A DNA stretch of 64,000 nt from Chromatiaceae bacterium (GTDB lineage Bacteria > Pseudomonadota > Gammaproteobacteria > Chromatiales > Chromatiaceae). Below are positions 43,032-54,464 of this stretch, in pieces. The notes under the pieces are model-generated. The model worked only from the letters and a program-made list of their open reading frames with translations. It was not told where the DNA came from and did not search any database. The position numbers and the translations under genes were made by a program. Position 1 is the stretch's first letter. Each line of letters opens with the position of its first letter. Location of the stretch: NCBI GenBank assembly GCA_024235315.1, contig JACKMP010000007.1, forward strand, positions 97,680 through 161,679, in the 5' to 3' direction.

Positions 43032-43319
43032 GGGGCGCTCCATACTTGGGACGTGATGATCTCTGGAGTGGATGAAGCAACATTCGAACCAGGTATCTGA
43101 AAATCAATGACTTAGAGCGTATCTGCTGGCTGGCGGTCGGGCCACTGTAAAGGCTTTTGTCAATTTCTGGGAAGGTGCATCCCATCGTCCGCACCTCGTT
43201 GCCTGCTCAGCGGGTCTGCCGGCGCGCGCCGTTCGACATGGAGTCCTGAGACACCGCTATCGATTGGGGGGGCAGCCCCAGGCCGATTGGCCGGCGGTGA
43301 AATCGCGGAGAGGGCTCGG

Positions 43320-44138
43320 TTACCACTTCGCCCGAAAGACACCTCTGACGAATTGGATCTGGCCCTCTTGAAGGCTGCGCGTCGCGTTCTCCGCCTTCTG
43401 TGCGAGATTGTCGACGTACACCGACAGGCTTAATTGTGCCTGTGCGGTGACTTCAGGGGCGCCGCCAACGGGGGGGCCGCTCAGCTGTTCGTTGCTGGCG
43501 TCTTCGAAGAAATCAACGACGAATCCGGTCTCATCGAGAACCGAGAGCATCTCTTCGGCAGAAATCAGAAAGTTTTCGGCAGGGTGCGTGGCCCACGGGA
43601 GTGGAAAATAGGACGAGGCCGTTTCCCCGGCGGCCATTTCCTGGAAGGCAAATCGCCCCCCGGGCCTGAGAACCCGGTGGACCTCCGCGTAGAGCCTCCG
43701 CTTGTCGGCGATGTTCATGCCCACATTCTGCATCCAGACGGCATCGAACGAATCGTCGGCAAACGGCAGCTCGAGCGCGCTGCACCGGTGTACCTCGATT
43801 CGGTCTTCGAGGCCGGTCAGACGATTCAGCAACACAGCACCGGCGCAGTAGTCGGGTGACAGTTCGATGCAGTCAACACGGCAGCCGGGCGAGGCCGCAA
43901 GCATCCGGGCCGCGCCAGCCAGCCCGGCGCCAATATCAAGAACACGGTCTTCGGCCCGAATCTGTGCCAGCTCCTGCAACACGCGGGAAGCGCGGAAGCC
44001 GCCCGTATGGAAATGGTCGAGCGCCCCCAGCACCTCTGGAGACAGGCGCTGTTCGGGATCCAATCCCGCCGCCCGCAAGGCCGCCAGGATCCGCGTCTCG
44101 ACGTCGCGGACCGAGTAGTGTGCTTCAAGGCTTGTCAT
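43320..44138 (-). CDS. SAM-dependent class I methyltransferase
   Basis: The 272-residue protein has a class I methyltransferase core: DRVLDIGAGLAGAARMLA (motif I), VDCIELSPDYCAGAVLLNRL, DDSFDAVWMQNVGMNI and LRPGGRFAFQEMAAG. The N-terminal part and the phrase ILAALRAAGLDPEQRLSPE resemble enzymes of the sarcosine/dimethylglycine methyltransferase and UbiE type. The substrate cannot be assigned. A strong GGAGGAG lies 6 nt before ATG 44138. It would contribute to the SAH pool that ahcY drains. Confidence 0.82.
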   Translation of the reverse strand: MTSLEAHYSVRDVETRILAALRAAGLDPEQRLSPEVLGALDHFHTGGFRASRVLQELAQIRAEDRVLDIGAGLAGAARMLAASPGCRVDCIELSPDYCAGAVLLNRLTGLEDRIEVHRCSALELPFADDSFDAVWMQNVGMNIADKRRLYAEVHRVLRPGGRFAFQEMAAGETASSYFPLPWATHPAENFLISAEEMLSVLDETGFVVDFFEDASNEQLSGPPVGGAPEVTAQAQLSLSVYVDNLAQKAENATRSLQEGQIQFVRGVFRAKW

Positions 44139-44395
44139 GGATAACTCCTCCGCATGCGCCATCGGCTCCGGCGCGCTCTGATCGTCTGCCAGAGATCTAA
44201 CGACCAGATTGGCAGATTAGCGGCAAAAAGACATGTTCGGCGTCCACCTTTCTCCAGCAAGCGGCGCAGAGCGACGGTAACTGACCGCGATGGAGTCAGT
44301 TGCCCCTGTGGTGAGTGGAATTAAAGTTGTGGTGGCGGCGGCCGATGCATGCTCAAAGGGTCCGTACATCGATGGACCTGCCGGAGAGCTATCCC

Positions 44396-44575
44396 GTGAC
44401 ACAAATCAAAGAACTTGCCCGACAGTACCTCGAACAGCACTACTTCGTCGGCAGCGACGGACTGTTGCACACTCCGGTCGGCCGAACGGCACGCGCCACC
44501 ATACGGTTTGGCCGCACCGTCTTCCCCGCCGCATCCCTGATTGCCGAAATGCAGCGGCAGACCAGGTCCGCATAA
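44396..44575 (+). CDS. Small hypothetical protein, 59 aa
   Basis: The GTG at 44396 is preceded by GGAGAG at 7-nt spacing and opens a 59-residue frame beginning TQIKELARQYLEQHYFVGSD and ending AASLIAEMQRQTRSA. It has a mixed helix/strand composition and looks coding, but no family is recognised. It lies alone on the plus strand between two minus-strand genes. An upstream ATG at 44372 is possible but has poorer signals. Confidence 0.5.
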   Translation: MTQIKELARQYLEQHYFVGSDGLLHTPVGRTARATIRFGRTVFPAASLIAEMQRQTRSA

Positions 44576-44674
44576 GGCGGGTTTCAGAACCGCCCGTTGT
44601 GCGTAGCCCTCAAGCACGGTTCGGGGCATTCAATCTTCAGGTTTTTCCGCTTCCGGTCAGATGGACTGACGCGA

Positions 44675-44971
44675 TCAGGCGCCCTTTTGTCCATCGTCCG
44701 GTGACACCGAATGCTGTCCGGTCTGATCACGGGTAACCCGGAACTTTCCCGAATTGCACTCGACGGTCCAGGTGTTGTCGCCGATGTCGGCCGCGTTCAG
44801 CACCTGTGCACATGGAAAGTCGGCACTGCGGATAGCGGATGCCAATTCCCCCCACGCGATATCAGTGGCAGCAGCCGAACCCGATGCCAGCGCGGCGGCC
44901 AGGCCGAGCCACATCACAAACGGTGGTGGAGCAATCGCATCAACACGATGCAGCATGGATACTGTTCCCAT
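44675..44971 (-). CDS. Small exported protein with two cysteines, 98 aa
   Basis: The 98-residue frame starts with a signal-like segment (FVMWLGLAAALASGSAAA) and continues WGELASAIRSADFPCAQVLN, DNTWTVECNSGKFRVTRD and a charged tail. The two Cys could form a disulfide. The composition suggests a short secreted or periplasmic protein, but no family is recognised. The start is ambiguous between 44971 and an ATG at 44956, which has a GGGA upstream. It follows the HDOD gene direction on the minus strand. Confidence 0.55.
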   Translation of the reverse strand: MGTVSMLHRVDAIAPPPFVMWLGLAAALASGSAAATDIAWGELASAIRSADFPCAQVLNAADIGDNTWTVECNSGKFRVTRDQTGQHSVSPDDGQKGA

Positions 44972-45072
44972 ATCCGATCTCGCGACAGTATGGCATGGAG
45001 GGACGGGTTCGGCGCCCGGCGGTGCCGTCGGGGCCAGGTCACTCCCGGCTCGTTTCCTGCTGAATGCGCGAC

Positions 45073-45912
45073 CTAGTTCAGCATCTGTTCCAGATGGGCG
45101 AGTTCATTCGAATCGATCATCAGTTCGCCCTTTAACCTGGCGATATGCTGGATCTGTTCCATCGAGTGATCCAGTTCGATTCCCGTGTGGACCTTCATCA
45201 CGAGATAGTCCGCCAGCTTCACGACTGCCAACAGGCTGCGCAGGGGCGCATCGTCGATTTTTTCGCACGACGTGCCGTGATGCAGATAGATCGCCAGGCA
45301 GACCCGCTCGGGCAATCGCCAGTGCCGGGCGAACAGATAGCCTATCGCGGAATGGTTGACGCCGATCCGATAGTCCTCGATCCGGTTGATGGAAATCGGT
45401 CGTTCGTACCGCATCTGGTACACGGCATCGTATTTTTCCAACATACGCTCGGCGACGAATATTGCGCCGCAGTCGAGCATCAGTCCCGCGATGTAGGCCT
45501 CATCCAACGGCACGTCAAAAAGCTCAGCAGCTATCCTGACCGCCAGGTTGGCGACCTCTGTACTGTCTTCCCATATCCGTTTTGCGAACAGCGAACGGGT
45601 CGGCAGGTAATGTCGGACATACGAGGCCATCACCAGGTTCTTGACCTTGTTGAGGCCGAGCAGGACGACCGCCTGCTGGACGGACTCGATATTCTCGTAT
45701 CCGTATCCTGCCGAATTGATGGATTTGAGGACCAGGCCGGCCAGGGCAATGTCACTGTTGATCAGTCCAATCAGCCGGGACAAGTCCGGTTCCGGCCGTG
45801 AAAATTCTTCGGCGATCTTGTTGACTACGTCGGGAATCGACGGGAACGGGCTGTTCTGGATGAAGGTGTACGCGGCCCGAAGTTCCTGTTCAGGGGGATG
45901 TAGTTCTCTCAT
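45073..45912 (-). CDS. HDOD-domain signalling protein
   Basis: The 279-residue protein is an HDOD domain, the HD-related output domain used in bacterial signalling. Seen are IQNSPFPSIPDVVNKIAEEF, SRLIGLINSDIALAGLVLKS, NSAGYGYENIESVQQAVVLLG and the modified metal-site region LMLDCGAIFVAERML. AYLHHG-like and LLAVVKLADYLV helices follow. HDOD proteins often lack catalytic residues and act as scaffolds in motility or cyclic-di-GMP control, as might be expected near PilZ-type genes. It is monocistronic. Confidence 0.88.
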   Translation of the reverse strand: MRELHPPEQELRAAYTFIQNSPFPSIPDVVNKIAEEFSRPEPDLSRLIGLINSDIALAGLVLKSINSAGYGYENIESVQQAVVLLGLNKVKNLVMASYVRHYLPTRSLFAKRIWEDSTEVANLAVRIAAELFDVPLDEAYIAGLMLDCGAIFVAERMLEKYDAVYQMRYERPISINRIEDYRIGVNHSAIGYLFARHWRLPERVCLAIYLHHGTSCEKIDDAPLRSLLAVVKLADYLVMKVHTGIELDHSMEQIQHIARLKGELMIDSNELAHLEQMLN

Positions 45913-46193
45913 GTACAGCTCAAATCACTTTGGGGCTCGGCAATGCTATTGGCGGCAACGGGACTCATGCCTTTAGCGGGCTGCCGAAGGCGGATGGAAT
46001 ATTTTCGTGCCGCCGTTGCGATAGCTGTTACTGTGCCCTTCAGGAAGATCGGCGGACAGGGTCGATTCCCTGCCGCGCCGCCCCGATGTGGACCATCCGA
46101 CAATTCTTCAGTGAGATGTGTAGCGGGCAGCCGCAAGGTCGCATGGTGTCCGGCGTCCGATGAGCACCTCGCAAGGGTGGTACGGCCCTGCGG

Positions 46194-46340
46194 GTGATCA
46201 AGAAAATCAAAGGCGCCTACCTGAAGACCAAGCGGGTAGGCTCGAGAATTACCATCGTGTCCGTTGAGCATCGCCAGGGCGAGTCCAGTGAGCGGATTCG
46301 GGTGCAGCGTCCGGACAACGCGCCATACCCGAAGCCATAG
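46194..46340 (+). CDS. Possible small basic protein, 48 aa
   Basis: GTG 46194 opens a 48-residue frame beginning IKKIKGAYLKTKRVGSRITI and ending RPDNAPYPKP. It is rich in Lys and Arg with a beta-like middle (ITIVSVEHRQGE). It is preceded in frame by a stop at 46161, has a weak ribosome binding site and could be a fragment. A second small frame (below) follows after 11 nt on the same strand, which supports a short operon. Confidence 0.38.
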   Translation: MIKKIKGAYLKTKRVGSRITIVSVEHRQGESSERIRVQRPDNAPYPKP

Positions 46341-46351
46341 AGGAACAGGCC

Positions 46352-46519
46352 TTGACACAAAAACAACAGTACCGTGACCCGAATCAGGAGCTGCGTGTCT
46401 GCAAGATATGCGGCCACACGTTTCTTGCGGGACAGAACACGCGACGGAGCACCTGCTCGCCCGAGTGTGAGGTGGACCAGGTCGAGCGAAATCAACGTTC
46501 AGAGCAATGGCAATACTGA
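46352..46519 (+). CDS. Small Cys4 zinc-ribbon-like protein, 55 aa
   Basis: A TTG start with GAGGAACAGG just upstream opens 55 codons beginning TQKQQYRDPNQELRVCKICG, followed by HTFLAGQNTRRSTCSPECEV. The four Cys (residues 17, 20, 35, 39) form CxxC-x14-CxxxC, a likely zinc knuckle. The frame ends QRSEQWQY. It lies 11 nt after the preceding small basic frame and 177 nt before the PfkB kinase. Its size and Cys pattern argue for a real gene, but no family is known to me. Confidence 0.55.
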   Translation: MTQKQQYRDPNQELRVCKICGHTFLAGQNTRRSTCSPECEVDQVERNQRSEQWQY

Positions 46520-46696
46520 AGTCGGCTTCGTTCGGGACGCCAGCGAGGCTGTCGCGTGTTCCTGTTCACGCGGACCGCAGTCGACTACAGCCCCGGGACA
46601 CCGGCGCACCACAATGACAGGCCCCCTGTGGCACGAGCGATGCAGCTTGCGCACTATACTGCGGCGAAGAGAGGCACAAGGGTGGGCTGATACGCT

Positions 46697-47548
46697 ATGT
46701 CGCGCGTGATGTGCGTGGGAATCGCCACGCTGGATATCATCAACCGGGTCGAGCACTACCCGGCCGAAGACAGCGAGGTGCGCGCCTTGGCGCAATCGCA
46801 GCGACTGGGCGGCAATGCCGCAAATACCGCGACAGTGCTGGCACAGTTGGGTGTCCAGGCTTTCTGGGTCGGCAACCTCGCTCAGCCGGCCGGGATCATT
46901 GAACACGGTTTTGCCCGCCACGGTGTGGACATCTCGCTGGCGGTACGCATCCCGGACGCGGTGATGCCGACCTCGTACATCGTGCTGAGCAGGGCGAACG
47001 GTTCACGCAGCATCGTGCACTTTCGCGACCTGCCGGAATATAGCGCCGAGGACTTTCTCGAGCTGGATCTGCGCAGTTTCGATTGGGTGCATTTCGAGGG
47101 TCGCGCGGTCGATCAGCTGGTCCCGATGCTATGGCGTGCGCGAGGCATGTGCGGACTGCCGGTTTCGCTGGAGGTGGAGAAGCCGAGGGACGGGATCGAG
47201 ACACTGTTCGAACAGGCGGACCTGCTGCTGTTCTCGCGTGATTATGCACAGGCCATGGGGTTTGCGGATGCAGCGGCGTTTCTGCGCAGCCTCCCACAGG
47301 GCGTTCTTGCCACCTGCACCTGGGGTGCACAGGGCGCCTGGGCGATCGACCACGATGGCGGGCTGCTTCACGCAGCGGCTTCAGTCTCGGAGCCCGTGAT
47401 CGATACGATCGGAGCCGGCGACGTATTCAATGCTGCGATGGTGCATGCGCTGAGCACGGGGTGCACGGTCGATCAGGCACTGGAAGCGGCGGTGTGCCGG
47501 GCGTCACTGCAATGTACACGGGAGGGACTGGATCTGCCCGACGAGTGA
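46697..47548 (+). CDS. PfkB-family carbohydrate kinase
   Basis: The 283-residue protein is a PfkB/ribokinase-fold sugar kinase. It begins VMCVGIATLDIINRVEHYP and shows RLGGNAANTATVLAQLG, the first PfkB signature. The second is DTIGAGDVFNAAMVHALSTG, with the catalytic Asp in GAGD. The best-known group with this start is the ketohexokinase-like/sugar kinase branch; the substrate cannot be fixed from sequence. No sugar transport or metabolic genes flank it. Confidence 0.88.
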   Translation: MSRVMCVGIATLDIINRVEHYPAEDSEVRALAQSQRLGGNAANTATVLAQLGVQAFWVGNLAQPAGIIEHGFARHGVDISLAVRIPDAVMPTSYIVLSRANGSRSIVHFRDLPEYSAEDFLELDLRSFDWVHFEGRAVDQLVPMLWRARGMCGLPVSLEVEKPRDGIETLFEQADLLLFSRDYAQAMGFADAAAFLRSLPQGVLATCTWGAQGAWAIDHDGGLLHAAASVSEPVIDTIGAGDVFNAAMVHALSTGCTVDQALEAAVCRASLQCTREGLDLPDE

Positions 47549-47614
47549 AAGCAACGCTTTCGCTCCAGGTTTGCTGGGTCCGGGATAGCGGGGCGCCGAA
47601 GGTCCGCCGACTTG

Positions 47615-48745
47615 TTATTGCCCCGAGTTTCCAACGACCTGGCAGCAACGCATTTCAATCCAGTGAGGCGCGATATCCGAGTAGCGTCTCTTGACGTCCG
47701 GTGACGTGCTGTCTTGGAGCTGTATCCAATCGGTGCCCCCTGTCACCGCTGCGCCGCTGACGGTCCAGGTGTTGGTCGCAGGAGTCTTGGGAATCTTGTC
47801 AGCGCTCTCGCCCTGTTCGAATCCGTCGATTGTGGTGATCAGGTATCTACCGTCTTCAGTGACGCTTACACCTGTGACGTGCTCGACATGCTGGAAGCCG
47901 GAGCTGCCATATTGTTCGTCGGCATGTATGCCGAGCGAGCAGTCATACTTGGGGTCTTCAGATTGCATCGTGCGGTGAAGCAGGCTCGCGACGCGTAACA
48001 CGCTTCCCTTTTCGGAGACCCTGCCTGGCCATGTGGTATTGCAGTTGAGCACCGCATCCGCAGTATTGAAGGCGGCATAACCCCGTTGTTGCTGATCTGG
48101 CGTCATGCCCGGTTCGTCACCGTGCAGCTGGTCGAGCCGGCCCACAATCTCCGGGTTGAGAAACTCGCCGCGGAATGCTTCCGCCTGCGTTAGTACACCG
48201 AGGCGCAGCAGCGAGTGGATGATTGCGATGTTCCCGCAGCGTTTGCCCTGCTTCTTGTCTTCCGGCGTTCCCTGATCGTCTCCACCATATTCCCGAAGCA
48301 GATCGTCCGCCTCCCGAACATAACTGCACGATGCCTTGTTGGCTGTGCTCTCGAGTACGGCCTCGAGGGTCCAGCCCTGATTGTCGACAATCGTGATTGG
48401 CAGCTCGCTTGCGGGCTGCTTCACGAAAGTCGGGTAATAGTTGGCTGATACTTCGTTGCTTCTGACAGCCCTCGTCATGCCATCGAGAACCCTCGCAGAG
48501 ACGGGATCCCTTGCCTGAAGCCCGAGCATTTCCCAATCCGTCAAGCTGAATACCCGACAGACTTTCGTGACAGGACTGCCGGCTTCACTCAGGAAGCACT
48601 GTTGCTGTGTCCGGCTTTCGATGTCTGAGGTCGCGCACGCGGTCAGGATCGCGGCTGATATTCCCGCACCGGTCGTTCGGCAGCGACGAAACCACACCAC
48701 GAATCGATGTCTTGAGAAGGAAGTGATATGTGCGTTCATTGCCAT
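47615..48745 (-). CDS. Lipoprotein of unknown function, 376 aa
   Basis: The protein has an unusually long N-region and then a lipobox, ISAAILTACATSD, with the lipidated Cys at residue 37. It should be a membrane-anchored periplasmic or outer-membrane lipoprotein. The soluble part has several Cys (QQCFLSEAG, VCRVFSLTDWEMLG, SCSYVREADDLLREYGG, CGNIAIIHSLLRLG, NCNTTWPG, DCSLGIHADEQYG). ITTIDGFEQGESADKIPKTP follows. No domain is recognised. ATG 48745 has AGGAAATC upstream; it is transcribed away from the efflux operon. Confidence 0.7.
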   Translation of the reverse strand: MAMNAHITSFSRHRFVVWFRRCRTTGAGISAAILTACATSDIESRTQQQCFLSEAGSPVTKVCRVFSLTDWEMLGLQARDPVSARVLDGMTRAVRSNEVSANYYPTFVKQPASELPITIVDNQGWTLEAVLESTANKASCSYVREADDLLREYGGDDQGTPEDKKQGKRCGNIAIIHSLLRLGVLTQAEAFRGEFLNPEIVGRLDQLHGDEPGMTPDQQQRGYAAFNTADAVLNCNTTWPGRVSEKGSVLRVASLLHRTMQSEDPKYDCSLGIHADEQYGSSGFQHVEHVTGVSVTEDGRYLITTIDGFEQGESADKIPKTPATNTWTVSGAAVTGGTDWIQLQDSTSPDVKRRYSDIAPHWIEMRCCQVVGNSGQ

Positions 48746-49193
48746 GATTTCCTGTTCCACGATTCGCCGCGAAGAGATCGAGGTTGGTGGCGCACGCGCC
48801 GGTTGTCGCATGGTTCTGACGGTTCATTGTAGAACCGGAGCCATCCATAGGCGAAACAGGCTGCCCTCTCATCCCTTACAGGCTTGATGGCTGCTGATTG
48901 TGGATCGACGAGGCGGCGTCGTGGATCTTTCAGATTTGAGCTGAAGTTCGTTCCATCCACGTTCCTGACCGGATGCGAGGGGCGGCCCTTCGGCAGCCGC
49001 GAATCGGGTCGATCGTTGTGGACGTTGAATCCAGCTGAACATCGGGACACACATATCGTGTGTCGGGCAATTTTCAGGCCGGTTGCCGTTGTCCCGGTGA
49101 TCAGGCCCGGGTTGGAGGAAAAGGCCTTTCATGCTACGAATAGAACGACATGCACACGCCTCGCATCCCGTCAGCCGGAAGGACCAGACGTCC
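48746..49193. other. Gene-free region ahead of the efflux operon
   Basis: The 448-base gap separates the divergent lipoprotein and RND operon. No convincing gene is seen. It holds a near-palindrome GACACAC-ATATC-GTGTGTC at 49046-49064, about 130 bp before the first efflux gene, a position suited to an operator for a TetR- or MarR-type repressor. The ribosome binding site for the efflux gene is GGAAGGA just before the start. Confidence 0.5.
49046..49064. promoter_or_regulatory. Candidate operator palindrome
   Basis: GACACAC (49046-49052) and GTGTGTC (49058-49064) are exact inverted repeats with a 5-bp centre. They sit in the non-coding gap upstream of the RND efflux genes. No regulator gene is next to it, so the call is positional only. 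Confidence 0.35.
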
Positions 49194-50380
49194 ATGACCG
49201 CTCCCCGCCGCCGACCCCTGATCCTGCTGCTGCTCGTGTTGGGCGTGGGCGGGCTGCTCGCCTGGGCCATCCTCGGTCGCTTCGAGGCGATGGAGGGAGG
49301 CGTTGCGGTCAAGGCGAAAAAGCCGCCGGTACCGGTCGAGGTCGCGGTGATCGAGCACGGCCCGATCGAGCTGCTGCGCACCTTCACCGGAACACTCGAG
49401 GCGCGCGCCGAGTTCGTCGTTGCGCCCAAGGTCGCCGGTCGGGTCGAGCAGATAAACCTGGACCTGGCCGATGAGGTGACCCGTGGCCAGATCGTCGCGC
49501 TTCTGGATGACGCCGAGTACGTACAGGCGGTGGCTCGTGCGCAGGCCGATCTCGAGATCACGCGTGCCAGCAATATCGAGGCCGACAGCCTGCTGCAGAT
49601 TGCCGAGCGTGAACTCAGCCGGATCGATGACTTGCGTGGCCGTGGCGTGAGCTCGGAATCACAGCGTGACGTGGCCAAGGCCGAGCAGCTGGCCAAGCAG
49701 GCGCAGGTCAAGGTGACCACCGCGCGCATCGCCAGCGCGGTGGCGGATCTTGAAGCGGCGCGCATCCGCCTGGGCTACACCCAGGTCAAGGCCGATTGGC
49801 ACGGCGGCAGCGAGCGGCGCGTGGTAGCCGAGCGCTATGTCGACGAGGGCGAGACGCTGGCGGCCAATGCGCCGCTGCTGCGCATCGTGGAGCTGGACCC
49901 GATCACCGCGGTGTTCTTCGTCACCGAGCGCGACTATGCGCGCCTGCACCCGGGCCAGTCGGTCAGCCTGTCCACCGACGCCTTTCCGGACGAGTCCTTT
50001 GCCGGCGAGATTCAGCGCATCGCGCCGGTGTTCCGTGAGTCAACGCGCCAGGCGCGCGTCGAGCTGCAAGTCTCCAACCCAGACCTGCGCCTCAAGCCGG
50101 GCATGTTCGTGCGTGCGACGGTGACGCTGGAGCAGGTCGAGCAGGCGGTGATCGTGCCGCAACAGGCGCTGACCAGCCGGGACGGGCGTGCCGGGGTGTT
50201 CATGGTCGGGCCGGACGACGCCAGCGTGGTATGGCGCGTGGTCGAGCCCGGCATCCTGCAGGGCGACCGGCTGCAGCTCGACGTTGCGGACCTGGACGGC
50301 AGGGTAGTGGTGCTGGGTCAGCAGCTGCTGGATGATGGCGCGCCGATCCGCATCACGCCCGACAAGGTGACCGCGAAGCC

Positions 50381-50384
<4 letters not shown>
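49194..50384 (+). CDS. RND efflux periplasmic adaptor (membrane fusion protein)
   Basis: The 396-residue protein has an uncleaved N-terminal anchor helix (LILLLLVLGVGGLLAWAILG). A barrel-sandwich lipoyl-like motif follows (EARAEFVVAPKVAGRVEQIN, RGQIVALLDD), then a helical hairpin (AVARAQADLEITRASNIEAD, ISSESQRDVAKAEQLAK-like text). The beta-barrel includes VAERYVDEGETLAANAPLL and GYTQVKADWHGG. This layout is the HlyD/AcrA family that links an inner-membrane pump to an outer channel. Its stop overlaps the pump start by 4 nt. No outer-membrane channel gene is present, so a TolC-type protein from elsewhere must serve. Confidence 0.93.
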
Positions 50385-53452
<3,068 letters not shown>

Positions 53453-53506
53453 TCGCATCGCATGGCCCACCGGGCTCGGCAACGCCCGTGCCCGGGTTTG
53501 TCTGCA

Positions 53507-54235
53507 TCAGGCCGAGAGCGAATCGGCGAGCGCGCGCAGCAGGCTTGCTCCATCGCCACGCCACGCACTGCCATGCATGCACGCGAGTGTTGAGGGATTT
53601 GTCGCGGCCAGTCGTTCGAGCATCGCCCTTGCGTCTTTTGTGTGTGAGAAGTAGTCCATTGCGTGGCGGAAGGCTTCGCTGGGTCCGAGGATATCTGACT
53701 CCGTGACCGGCGGAAGGTCCGCGCCGCCTTGAGTAAACAGGTCGCCACACAGAAGCGTGGACGTGTTCTCCTCAGTCAGAAACCCACAATCCCACGCATG
53801 CGGCAGATGCGGCGTATCGAACCAGCGTACCGAGTGCTCACCCAGCATGAGCCCTTCTCCATCGGCGATTGCGCGCGGCGCCCGATCGGCCAGGTCGCCG
53901 ATCGACACCATGGCCGCAACAGTGCCGCACAGTGGCACCGATCGCGGAGCGGCGGCCAACCATTCGTTGAGCGAACCACACTCGTCGGCTTCGACATGGG
54001 AGAACGCGATATAGCGAAGCGTCTCTATGGGCAAGACGCTGGCCACCGCCTCCCGTACCAGCGAAAACATCTTTCTCGGGCCGGTGTGAAAAAGCAATGG
54101 CTCATCATCCGCGATGAGGTATTGGTTGAACGAGAACCCACCGGCACCCGAAATCACAACTGGTGTGTTGATGCGATAGATACCGTCGGCAATCTCATGC
54201 ACGTTGGTACCGGACTGCTTGTTTGTAACGGCCAT
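53507..54235 (-). CDS. Stand-alone diiron-type metallo-beta-lactamase-fold protein (ODP/flavodiiron-like)
   Basis: The 242-residue protein has the metallo-beta-lactamase fold of flavodiiron proteins but no flavodoxin domain. The expected diiron ligands are all visible: His80, Glu82 and Asp84 in FSHVEADECGSLNEW, His146 in HLPHAWDCGF, Asp165 in LLCGDLFTQGG and His221 in LACMHGSAWRG. The spacing matches flavodiiron proteins that reduce O2 or NO. Without flavin it may act as an O2 sensor like the ODP proteins, or take electrons from a partner. No signal peptide is present. It is convergent with the RND pump and divergent from nothing obvious. Expression control is not visible. Confidence 0.85.
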   Translation of the reverse strand: MAVTNKQSGTNVHEIADGIYRINTPVVISGAGGFSFNQYLIADDEPLLFHTGPRKMFSLVREAVASVLPIETLRYIAFSHVEADECGSLNEWLAAAPRSVPLCGTVAAMVSIGDLADRAPRAIADGEGLMLGEHSVRWFDTPHLPHAWDCGFLTEENTSTLLCGDLFTQGGADLPPVTESDILGPSEAFRHAMDYFSHTKDARAMLERLAATNPSTLACMHGSAWRGDGASLLRALADSLSA

Positions 54236-54464
54236 CGGTCACTCCTTGCGTGAATGGCGTGGGAGATGTGTCGATCTGCGCCTCAGCCTACCGTTCAACC
54301 AGGCTTCATGGTCGGCCTGGAGCAGAACCCCGGGTTACCGAATATCGTCCGATTCGCGAAACAACGCCAGAGAAACAACAACGCGGAGCAACGGCCCGAT
54401 CCACCGCCATGACGGCCCGACGCAAGCAAGAAAGCCTCAGGGGCCGGTCGAACGGGATGCCCAA

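Noticed and set aside
46040..46110. A tRNA-like stretch: a GGAAGATC start and a GGGTCGATTCCC T-arm-like hairpin that recalls selC
   Set aside because: No acceptor stem pairing, no anticodon arm and a wrong T-loop length were found. The match is to short pieces only.
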